Assembly: GCA_963580285.1 (NCBI GenBank)
Contig: OY757020.1
Span: forward strand, 104,969,497 to 105,033,496
DNA from: Lucinisca nassula
Lineage: Eukaryota; Mollusca; Bivalvia; Lucinida; Lucinidae
Reading direction: 5' to 3'
Length of the DNA: 64,000 bases
The notes beneath the pieces were generated by a model that saw nothing but the letters and a program-made list of their open reading frames with translations, was not told where the DNA came from and made no database searches. A program made the position numbers and the translations under genes. Positions within the stretch are counted from its first letter, which is position 1; each line of letters opens with the position of its first letter. Positions 36,350 through 44,311 of this stretch are shown piece after piece.

Positions 36350-36985
36350 CATAATGAGAAATAACGATGTTGTCCACGTGACTATCACTGAATTGGGGGG
36401 GGGGCGAAAATTGTTGTGCTATTTTTATCGATGTTACAAGTATAAGTAGGTCAGAATGTAGCGTGTTGCTGAATGTCTTTGGGATGCATGTGTAGCTTAG
36501 TTTAAAATTGGAGTGGAATGCAATACTCTGTACCATCCCATTCCAGTGTGAGTTGCATCCAGACCATTGCATAGATTAATTCCTTGGCCTAGCTATGTAC
36601 TTCAATGGAAAAAGACCATGCAATCATAAGGTCTCTCAGCGCTGTGGGTTCGAGCCTGGCATAATGAGAAATAACGATGTTGTCCACGTGACTATCACTG
36701 AATTGGGGGGGGAGGGGGGGGGGGGGGGGCGAAAATTGTTGTGCTATTTTTATCGATGTTACAAGTATAAGTAGGTCAGAATGTAGCGTGTTGCTGAATG
36801 TCTTTGGGATGCATGTGTAGCTTAGTTTAAAATTGGAGTGGAATGCAATACTCTGTACCATCCCATTCCAGTGTGAGTTGCATCCAGACCATTGCATAGA
36901 TTAATTCCTTGGCCTAGCTATGTACTTCAATGGAAAAAGACCATGCAATCATAAGGTCTCTCAGCGCTGTGGGTTCGAGCCTGGC
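36350..36985. repeat. 310-bp tandem duplication including a tRNA-like segment
   Basis: 'cataatgagaaataacgatg' starts copies at 36350 and 36660. The copies agree along their length apart from a G tract that is 10 long in the first and interrupted and much longer in the second (about 36705-36729). Each ends with 'agcgctgtgggttcgagcctgg', a B-box-like tRNA-derived piece. Near-identity means the duplication is recent, or else an assembly artefact at the G tract. Confidence 0.9.
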
Positions 36986-37135
36986 TAGGGTCACATGTGA
37001 GACGCCAAGTTCTGCAACAGAAGGTCACGTTTTCTTTTCTCCGGGCACTCAGATTTCGCAGACCTCTGATTAACGATAAACTCCCCCCCCCACCCCCCCC
37101 CCCCCACACACACACACGCAAACAAAAAAAGATTG
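36986..37135 (+). repeat. body and tail of a tRNA-derived SINE (SINE-G family)
   Basis: 'gtcacatgtgagacgccaagttctgcaac', given in parts by comparison with 'acatgtgagatgccaagttg' at 55866, then 'ctgattaacgata' and a C/CA-rich tail. It continues the tRNA-like end of the preceding duplication. Confidence 0.65.
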
Positions 37136-38119
37136 CTCATATACATTAATGTTTATTTGTGAAAGCATAAATATTAATTTTGCACATCATAATGTCTGCC
37201 AAAAAAACAGTGACGGTTTATCTGTGATGACTGTTACCAGCCCTTCCATACCAAACACGTCCCATCAGACCCTGCTATATGTAAAATTGCTGTTTTGCGG
37301 GCCTGTAGGCTACAGACCACTATTTTGTTTTCTTTTTTTAACCTGTATCCTGCTGAATATGTTAATTTAGCAATAGCCATTGCAGTCCAGCAGCCGATCG
37401 AATTACTTCGCATACTAAATTTGTTCACAAGTTGCATGACAATCACCGTAGATGCCATCTGATCTGGATCTACACTGTTTGCAAAGCAGGGGTTTCCCTC
37501 TTTTAACGAATTGACAGTAATTATCGCATTAGTGAATGGTATATAATACATACATGTATATAGAAGCACAGGTGGATTGCCCATTAAACCCATACCCGTA
37601 TTTAAAGCAAACATTCTTGACTTTGATCAGACGCCGCTTAATTATAATGTTTATGTGCAACATTTCTCTCATGAAAATTGTAAAAAGTAATTGTTTTAAA
37701 GTTTAGCTGCTCTGTTAAAAGTTTAGCTGCTCTGCTTTTGTAGACTTGATTTATTGAAATTCTTGCTGACAAGTGAAATTAGACACAGCTGATAATCTGG
37801 AGAGGTTTGAAAGCCCGTGGCATATATGTACGAAAATACTGAATTGGGTGTCTAAGCTGAGTCTTTGAGCTGAGGCTATGAGTTGAGTCAATGAGCTGAG
37901 TCTTTGAGTTGAGTCTACTGCATACCATGTATTGTTGTTGATGTTGTTTTTTTAAGTCAAAACAATATTAAGACTGGTCAGGGTTTTCATCAAGCAGAAT
38001 GTGATTAATAAGGGCCTTTTACATGTTTACAGTCTTCACATGACGTTACACTGGAACATTTATTTAGTTTGAATTATGCTTGAAAAACAGCAAGCCTGAA
38101 TTTCAGGTCAATAACCTTT
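37136..38119. other. unassigned DNA, no gene supported
   Basis: The 126-codon minus frame 37234-37614 has no domain and runs through a TGATC-type hairpin copy (about 37445-37500). A 'tgagttgagtc' microrepeat lies at 37855-37920. Confidence 0.45.
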
Positions 38120-38515
38120 TACATTCAGTCCACCTGGAGGTCCCCAGGGGTGCGACGGGGCCATACCCATGCTCCATTTCATTAAAGGCCTTTTTTTTTC
38201 AAAAAACATTCAGATCCCCATCCCTAAACAATATATATTCTTGTCCTTTTGATAAGATGCATTTCACCATTGGGTCCCCCGAGTGTGCTGGGGTCATGTC
38301 CTACCCCCATCACTTCATAAAAGGCCTAATATCGGATATCTGTTCAGATCCCCACCCTTAAATTTTATATATATTCTTATTCCTTATGATACATTCAGTG
38401 ACACCAACCTTTGGGTATCCCAGATGCGCCGGGGCCATGCCCCCACCCCCTCCACTTTATAGTAGGCCCAATATCAGATAAACCGTTCCGATCCCTACTC
38501 ATAAACCATATATAT
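38120..38515 (-). repeat. 143-bp array family, inverted, about three units
   Basis: 'cattcagatccccat', 'aatatatattcttgtcc' and 'cacttcataaaaggcc' are the reverse complements of landmarks of 11801-13110. Confidence 0.8.
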
Positions 38516-38534
38516 TTATTATCCGCATTTCGGC

Positions 38535-38581
38535 CTCCGCCCATCGGGGCTTGAAGACGTAGATGGGCTGCATGATGCTTC
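38535..38581 (+). repeat. left half of the SINE-A hit by the retroelement
   Basis: CTCCGCCCATCGGGGCTTGAAG to 'gggctgcatgatgCTTC'. It continues at 48190 with 'CTTCcacacatagctgaaacc'. The junction repeats CTTC, the 4-bp target duplication of the retroelement. Confidence 0.9.
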
Positions 38582-39033
38582 TGTAACACTTTTGTCCTAC
38601 GCATAAGAGGTTATAAAACAAACGGTCACCAACCTTATAATTAAGATAATCAATTAATGATAAAAAGCAAAACAAGGGTGAGGTTGTTATAATTTGTTTA
38701 TATGTCAACTTTAATTGTAAGCAATCTGTCTCTCCTCCAGGAAACCGTCCGTTCTAGGGCTCTCATTGGTCACCCCACGGCAGATGAAACTACCGGGTGA
38801 TTGATGGAGATCAATGGACATCATAAACATAACTAAATGTCATGTTAAAGTACCACTGGGCACAGGGCTTGCCTGAGTGGGGAGCACTATATAAGCTGGG
38901 CATTTCGTTCGCCTAGCAGACTGTTTTTCACCTATGTAAGACGACAGGCTCACTTCGCTTTCGGCATGAATTGATGAACATTAAAACATACTGACTTTTA
39001 ACTTTTCTATTCTTTAAGACCGGTAGTGTTTCA
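38582..39033 (+). repeat. 5' LTR
   Basis: 452 bp, TGTAACAC at the left and GTGTTTCA at the right (inverted with one mismatch). TATATAAG is at 38888-38895 and a variant polyadenylation signal ATTAAA at 38980-38985. Transcription would start near 38918, so U3 is ~336 bp and R/U5 together ~116 bp. By eye no difference from the 3' LTR was found. Confidence 0.95.
38888..38895 (+). promoter_or_regulatory. TATA box of the 5' LTR
   Basis: TATATAAG, 306 bp into the LTR, with an identical counterpart at 48044-48051. The leader from about 38918 to the gag ATG contains four tiny upstream ORFs (ATGs at 38934, 38966, 38974 and 39063), which may limit gag initiation. Confidence 0.75.
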
Positions 39034-39045
39034 CCGGTTTCCTTT

Positions 39046-39062
39046 TGGTGCCTTACGACAGG
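39046..39062 (+). other. candidate tRNA primer-binding site
   Basis: TGGTGCCTTACGACAGG starts with the TGG expected of a site complementary to a tRNA CCA end, and its complement fits tRNA acceptor/T-stem geometry. It lies 12 nt after the LTR, further than usual, and I cannot name the tRNA. Confidence 0.45.
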
Positions 39063-39137
39063 ATGACAAACTAGGGTAACGACGACACGACGACGACGAC
39101 GACGGCAAAACAACGTCAATTACAGCTCCGAGATCCG

Positions 39138-39143
39138 GTAAGT
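39138..39143 (+). other. splice donor in the leader
   Basis: CCG|GTAAGTG matches the metazoan 5' splice consensus perfectly. It lies 34 nt before the gag ATG, so splicing from here would remove gag and pol. The partner is the acceptor at 44299-44305. Confidence 0.75.
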
Positions 39144-39171
39144 GTTTGTTTATTCTTTTCTGCTTGTTAAG

Positions 39172-40125
39172 ATGGCAAATCAGGATGAGCTCGACGCTGG
39201 GGCAGTGTTTGCAAATTTAGCACAGCAGATGACAGCTGCTGCGACCGCATCTGGCAATGCGTCTCAGTCTTTAGCAAATCAAATGGTAAACTTGACGTCT
39301 GCTATTGGGGCCCACGGTATTTCCCAGCATGTTGAAACTTTTGGGGGTGATTCATCAAAATTCAAGGACTGGATGAAAAGTATTGACAAATACGCTTTAC
39401 TGACTGGGTTGACTGACGACAGAAAGAAGTTTATAGCCTACCAATCAAGTCGCGGTGGTGTAAGTGATTTCATTAATCGCGAAATAAATACGCCTGGGCT
39501 TAGTTGGGATGACTTAAAAAATGAACTTACCGCGCGTTTTGCAGAAATATCTGACCCAATGCAGGCCTTTAGCTTGCTCAGAAAAGTGAAACAAAAATAC
39601 GATGAAAACGTGCAGCTGTATGGCGAGCGACTTCTCGCCCTTGCACGAGATGCCTTCGCGGGGCAGGACCACAATTTGGCCGCTGTGCAAAGGCAGCTGA
39701 TAGGATTTTTCGTGGATGGTTTACACCACGATTACCTTCGAATTAAGGTTATGAGGGAGAACCCGGCTACCTTCGAGGCCGCCGTTCGAAGTGCTCTAAA
39801 TGAGCAGAATCTTAGAAAGCGATTTCATTTAAGGTCTGGTCGTGAGTATGGACGACCACGGTCCGACGATTCAAATACAGCTACAAGACAAGAGATCCCT
39901 ATGGAAGTGGATCACTTGCGACCATCAAAGCGATGTTATAAGTGCAACAGAAAGGGGCACATTGCCGCTCGCTGTAGAGTGCGACCTGAACGACAGGTCA
40001 ACGCAGTAAATGAAAGACAGCCACGACAGGCAAGACCAATTACGTGCTGGTCATGCGGACAACAAGGACACATTCGCGCGAGGTGTCCGAATTTAGGTCA
40101 TATTAAACAGCGACAGGAAAACTAA
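39172..40125 (+). CDS. gag: Gag polyprotein, 317 aa
   Basis: Structural protein that would form the particle shell and bind genomic RNA. The start is the ATG at 39172 (MANQDELD...); the upstream in-frame codons have only a GTG and lie across the splice donor. Residues ~60-240 resemble a retrotransposon capsid region (FGGDSSKFKDW, then YGERLLALARDAF, then FFVDGL). Two CCHC knuckles close the protein: C255-X2-C-X4-H-X4-C268 and C292-X2-C-X4-H-X4-C305, with arginine-rich linkers. No PTAP, PSAP or PPxY late motif is seen in Gag itself. It ends in TAA at 40123 and overlaps the pol frame by 19 nt. Confidence 0.95.
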   Translation: MANQDELDAGAVFANLAQQMTAAATASGNASQSLANQMVNLTSAIGAHGISQHVETFGGDSSKFKDWMKSIDKYALLTGLTDDRKKFIAYQSSRGGVSDFINREINTPGLSWDDLKNELTARFAEISDPMQAFSLLRKVKQKYDENVQLYGERLLALARDAFAGQDHNLAAVQRQLIGFFVDGLHHDYLRIKVMRENPATFEAAVRSALNEQNLRKRFHLRSGREYGRPRSDDSNTATRQEIPMEVDHLRPSKRCYKCNRKGHIAARCRVRPERQVNAVNERQPRQARPITCWSCGQQGHIRARCPNLGHIKQRQEN

Positions 40126-43100
40126 AGCGCTCCTTACAGAAAGAAGCCGCTGTAAGGAGTGGGCGTATCAGCAAACAGACTGAAGCAAAAGACGTATTTT
40201 CAATAAACTTGGCTGGAAGCCCAAATTCATGTATTATAAAAATAAGCAAACAAAGAATTAGGTCACTAGTGGATAGTGGGGCTTCTGTCTCTCTTTTACA
40301 TAGAAAAATATATGAAAGATTAAAACCTCAACCAAAAATCTCAAAAACTGTAAATGTAAACCTTCAGGGTGTAAACGGCACAACCCTGTCGGTTGATGGC
40401 AGTGTTGAGTTAACCATTAAAATTGGGGGTGAGAAAATAAGTCAAAAATTTTATGTAGTTAACAATATAAACAGAAATGCAATCTTAGGGTTGGACTTTC
40501 TTACAGATAAAGGGGTAAGACTTTATTATGACTTGAACTGTTTTAAAATTGGTAAATCATTCATTCCCTTTGAGCAAGACCTACAAATTGCCTCTTTAGT
40601 CAGGTTAACAAAAGCCCAAGTTATTAAACCACAAACTTGTTGCCTATGCACAGGTAAAATCAGTGCGAGGGCCGATTTATCACCAAATATGTATCAAATA
40701 TGCGAAGTAAATAAGGGTTTCTTGAGTTCAGAACCAGGGCTAACATTGACAAACGCTGTTGTAAACATCAGCAATGATAGATCATTACCTGTCATGATAA
40801 CTAATACCACCAATAAAACCTATAGGTTACGTAGAGGTTGTGTAGTTGGTCGAGCAAGCTGTTTATCCTCCGAAAACCTTGTTAGCATGTCAACATATAT
40901 TAATGAGGTCAGTGAACCATCAGAGACAGACCTACTGGCTGATGTTAATGTACCGCCAGAATATGAAGATAGGGTTAACAAATTAATTTGTGAAAATGTG
41001 GATATCTTTGCTCAAAAAGATACACAGCTTGGACAGACAGATACATTGCTGTTCTCGGTGGACACAGGTGATGCAAAGCCCATCAAACTGCGTCCTTACC
41101 GTACCCCCCTTAACGATCGCAAAATACTAGATAGGGCTATAGATGAAATGCTTGAAGCCAAAATCATAGAAAGATCAAATAGCCCGTGGTCGTTTCCATG
41201 TCTTTTGGTCAAAAAGAAAGATAACTCTCATCGCTTTTGTGTTGACTTCCGGCAACTGAATAAGGTTACCAAGTCAAACTCCTTCCCTTTACCAGTAATA
41301 GACGATATATTAGCCCAGCTAGGGGGCGCAAAATATTACTCTAGCCTTGATTTGAAGAGCGGTTATTGGCAGCTTAAGGTAAACCCCCTTGACAGGGAAA
41401 AGGTGGCATTCACGTGTCACAGGGGTCTCTTCCAATTTCGCACAATGCCCTTCGGGGTCTTGAATGGGCCAGCAAAGTTCCAAGAGCTTATGACAATCGT
41501 CCTTGAAGATTGCAGTGACTTCGCTGTCCCATACTTGGATGACATAATTATTTTCAGTCCCACTTTAGAAAAACATTTTGAACATATACAAACAGTATTC
41601 GACCGGCTACGCCAACATAACCTTAAGCTTAAGCTAAAGAAATGCACTTTCTTACAAACAGAAACCAACTACTTAGGGTTCTTAATCAGTAAAAATGGGA
41701 TAAAACCTGACCCTGAAAAAGTGAAAAGTATAAGAGCATTGCCCGAGCCAACATGCGTAAAAGATGTAAGATCATTCATTGGTTTATGTTCATATTATCG
41801 ACGGTTCATTCCATCTTTTTCCGCTATAGCCGAACCATTAATTAAGCTGACCCGGAAGTATGCAAAATTCACGTGGGGTCAAGGGGCACAGCAAGCTTTT
41901 GATCAGTTGAAAGCTGATCTGACGGCTATTCCTATGCTGGGGTACCCGGACCTAGGTAAAAACTATATCTTGTACACAGATGCATCAAATGACTGTGTAG
42001 GTGCAGTACTTGTGCAGCCCTGTGATGAAGAAGACAGTATTTTGCCTAACGTACCAAATGAGAAACCCATTTACTTTTTATCACATAAACTAAGCGCGTC
42101 CCAGCAAAAATGGTCAGTGATTGAAAAAGAGGCCTTTGCTATTAAGTATGCGCTAGAAAAACTGGACTGCTTTCTACATGGGTCAAAGTTTATTATAAAA
42201 TGTGACCACGAACCACTAATGCATATCATAAACAAGCCATCTGTCTCAAATAACAAGAAATTGGCCACATGGAGCTTACATATCTCTTCGTATGACTGTG
42301 AGCTCCAGTTCATTAGGGGAACGGCCAATTCGTGCGGAGACATGCTTTCAAGAATTGTGCACACTGACGATCAGGCAGACACAGGCCCCTTAAAGCAAGA
42401 AGATGCACATGACCACACTTTGCAGGTCAATTGCATAAATACTAATCAAATAAATCCAAGGCAATTCATAAATGCACAGGTACAAGTAAACAATAATAAA
42501 GAAAAACCCGTCCTGAAAGATACTGACCTAAACATGTCAGTTGAGCAAATGAAAGATGATGAATTGCGGGTAATAAAAGAGAAATTAATGGCCAATGAAG
42601 CATCTAAAGCAACATACAGTAGATATTTAATTATGGATGATATACTGTACTACCTGTCAAATAAAGACGATGACCCCATTATTAGGCTCTGCATACCTGT
42701 ACACTTAAGACAAGCAGTCTGTGCTGAGTACCATGATCAGCTAGGTCATCTCGGAATAGACAAGGTCTACGACAATGTACGACAGAAATATTACTGGGCT
42801 AACCTGTATAAAGATATCTATGAATATGTTTCACGGTGTGTTACCTGTCAGCAACACTCACAACAGAAAGCAAAAGCATCGGTGGAAATTCCCGACATTC
42901 CACCATACCCCTTTGCTTCTATAGCGGTTGACACATCGGGCCCTTACCCATTGAGTCGGGCTGGAAATAGGTACATCATAGCATTCATTGACCTGTACAG
43001 TGGTTACCCAGAAGCCTTTGCGGTCAAGGACAAAACCGCCGAAACAGTAGTACAACTTCTGTTAGACGAAATATGCAGTAGATTTTCCTATCCGATTAGC

Positions 43101-44126
43101 ATAACGTCAGATAACGGTTCTGAATACGTTAATCAAATTATGCGTGAGACCCTTAAAGAACTTAACATCACCCACATCAAAAGCTCTATATATCACCCGC
43201 AGAGTAATGGAGTTGTTGAACGTTTCAATAAAACCATGAATAGTCTCATGGCTAAGCGATTAAATGATAATGTAGCTTTTTGGGATGTTAATTTACCATC
43301 AGTACTGAGTAGCATAAGATTTAGTACTAGTGAAAGCAGAGGTTTCTCCCCATTTGCAATACTATTTGGTCGTGAAGCCACTGTACCATTAGATGCTCTG
43401 CTTAAACCTAGAAGAAGATACCAAGGTGAAATGCATCATCTAATCACGCTTGAGAAGTCACACGAAGCTTTTATGACCATGCATAAAAATCTGAGGAAAG
43501 CTAAACGCCGGCAAGCCTTTTATGCAAATAAAAAAGCTAAAGACATAGACTATAAGGTGGGTGACCCCGTCTTCCTTAAGAATAATAGACGTAAATGCAA
43601 ACTGGAAAGTAAGTGGATACCATATTACCGTATCATACGAAAAACAGGGATACACAATTTTGAAATACGGTCTCAACTGGATGGGCGGTTAATTAAAGTC
43701 CACAGCAATAACCTCCGGCCTGCCGATGTCACTGAATGGTCTATACCGAAGACCGAGAACGGGCGACCAATGCGCAGGGCCGCGTATGTTGTTCCCCCTG
43801 ATTTTGACAGTGAAAGCTCATCTGAGGAGGACAGGGCCTCCATTAGTGACCACCCAGGTCAAAATGATCAAGTAGTGACAGATGACCCCCACGGGTCATC
43901 ATCGTCAGATACAAATCCCGATGATGATATTCCCCTCACTGAATTAAGAAAGAAACTACGGCGCCGAACGCCAAGCTTGGACGAAAGCACTATGAGTAAT
44001 GAGCCGATGGAAATTGACACAACAAAGGTGTCTTCGGTTCCCAAGCAAGGACTATCAAACAATAATCAAAGTGAACAAAGCAGTAAAATACGGACTTTGC
44101 TTCAGGCTGTTGCTGAATTAATATAG
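40107..44126 (+). CDS. pol: Pol polyprotein: protease, RT, RNase H, integrase
   Basis: This frame is -1 to gag and open from 40107 (after a TAA at 40104) to 44126. There is no early ATG (the first near-cognate codon is TTG at 40209), so it is most likely made as a Gag-Pol frameshift product. Numbering from 40209: the protease motif is VDSGAS (D22). RT has FCVDFRQLN and the catalytic YLDD at 442-445. RNase H has YTDAS (D591). The integrase zinc site is H842-X4-H847-X29-C877-X2-C880, and its catalytic triad is D908, D968, E1004 (D,D-35-E). A GPY/F-like end (PYYRIIRKTG...HSNNLRP) follows, with an acidic, serine-rich tail and no chromodomain. All key residues are present, so it looks functional. 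The domain order is that of Ty3/gypsy elements. Confidence 0.95.
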   Translation, partial: TATGKLKRSLQKEAAVRSGRISKQTEAKDVFSINLAGSPNSCIIKISKQRIRSLVDSGASVSLLHRKIYERLKPQPKISKTVNVNLQGVNGTTLSVDGSVELTIKIGGEKISQKFYVVNNINRNAILGLDFLTDKGVRLYYDLNCFKIGKSFIPFEQDLQIASLVRLTKAQVIKPQTCCLCTGKISARADLSPNMYQICEVNKGFLSSEPGLTLTNAVVNISNDRSLPVMITNTTNKTYRLRRGCVVGRASCLSSENLVSMSTYINEVSEPSETDLLADVNVPPEYEDRVNKLICENVDIFAQKDTQLGQTDTLLFSVDTGDAKPIKLRPYRTPLNDRKILDRAIDEMLEAKIIERSNSPWSFPCLLVKKKDNSHRFCVDFRQLNKVTKSNSFPLPVIDDILAQLGGAKYYSSLDLKSGYWQLKVNPLDREKVAFTCHRGLFQFRTMPFGVLNGPAKFQELMTIVLEDCSDFAVPYLDDIIIFSPTLEKHFEHIQTVFDRLRQHNLKLKLKKCTFLQTETNYLGFLISKNGIKPDPEKVKSIRALPEPTCVKDVRSFIGLCSYYRRFIPSFSAIAEPLIKLTRKYAKFTWGQGAQQAFDQLKADLTAIPMLGYPDLGKNYILYTDASNDCVGAVLVQPCDEEDSILPNVPNEKPIYFLSHKLSASQQKWSVIEKEAFAIKYALEKLDCFLHGSKFIIKCDHEPLMHIINKPSVSNNKKLATWSLHISSYDCELQFIRGTANSCGDMLSRIVHTDDQADTGPLKQEDAHDHTLQVNCINTNQINPRQFINAQVQVNNNKEKPVLKDTDLNMSVEQMKDDELRVIKEKLMANEASKATYSRYLIMDDILYYLSNKDDDPIIRLCIPVHLRQAVCAEYHDQLGHLGIDKVYDNVRQKYYWANLYKDIYEYVSRCVTCQQHSQQKAKASVEIPDIPPYPFASIAVDTSGPYPLSRAGNRYIIAFIDLYSGYPEAFAVKDKTAETVVQLLLDEICSRFSYPISITSDNGSEYVNQIMRETLKELNITHIKSSIYHPQSNGVVERFNKTMNSLMAKRLNDNVAFWDVNLPSVLSSIRFSTSESRGFSPFAILFGREATVPLDALLKPRRRYQGEMHHLITLEKSHEAFMTMHKNLRKAKRRQAFYANKKAKDIDYKVGDPVFLKNNRRKCKLESKWIPYYRIIRKTGIHNFEIRSQLDGRLIKVHSNNLRPADVTEWSIPKTENGRPMRRAAYVVPPDFDSESSSEEDRASISDHPGQNDQVVTDDPHGSSSSDTNPDDDIPLTELRKKLRRRTPSLDESTMSNEPMEIDTTKVSSVPKQGLSNNNQSEQSSKIRTLLQAVAELI
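40116..40161 (+). promoter_or_regulatory. -1 frameshift signal: slippery site plus stem-loop
   Basis: GGAAAAC (40116-40122) lies directly before the gag stop, in the right register (G GAA AAC in gag). Five nt later is a stem: CTCCTTACAG (40130-40139) pairs perfectly with CTGTAAGGAG (40150-40159) around a 10-nt loop, and a G-U and a C-G pair extend it to 12 bp. A heptamer, a short spacer and a stable stem form the standard -1 frameshift arrangement. The first triplet, GGA, deviates from strict XXX. Confidence 0.8.
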
Positions 44127-44298
44127 GCTTCATACTGTATTTTATGACATGTTATCATTGAAATAATAATGTACAGTAAATATGGTAATGTATTGTGATG
44201 AAAGTGTCCTGCCTGCAGGGCATTTGATAATAAAACACATACATTAACATTATTGTAAATAATAATAGGTACAGGCTGGTAATTGGCTATACAACTAT

Positions 44299-44305
44299 TT
44301 TGCAG
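44299..44305 (+). other. splice acceptor for env
   Basis: 'caactattttgcag' ends at 44305, seven nt before the env ATG at 44312. The tract is moderately pyrimidine-rich. With the donor at 39138 it would give an env mRNA lacking gag and pol. Confidence 0.65.
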
Positions 44306-44311
44306 ATTACA

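Noticed and set aside
37234..37614. 126-codon minus-strand ORF
   Set aside because: It has no motif or splice signal and crosses a dispersed hairpin repeat.
39142..39171. GTG at 39142 as the gag start
   Set aside because: It lies across the splice donor GTAAGTG, and a normal ATG follows at 39172.
40209..40211. TTG as the start of an independent pol protein
   Set aside because: The frame is open 102 nt further upstream into gag and a slippery site with a stem-loop sits in the overlap; a frameshift fusion explains pol better than a TTG start.
41417..43676. Minus-strand frames within pol
   Set aside because: They are antisense shadows of a fully supported coding region, with no domains of their own.
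44300..44311. TTG at 44300 as the env start
   Set aside because: It overlaps the splice acceptor; the ATG at 44312 follows directly and opens a signal peptide.
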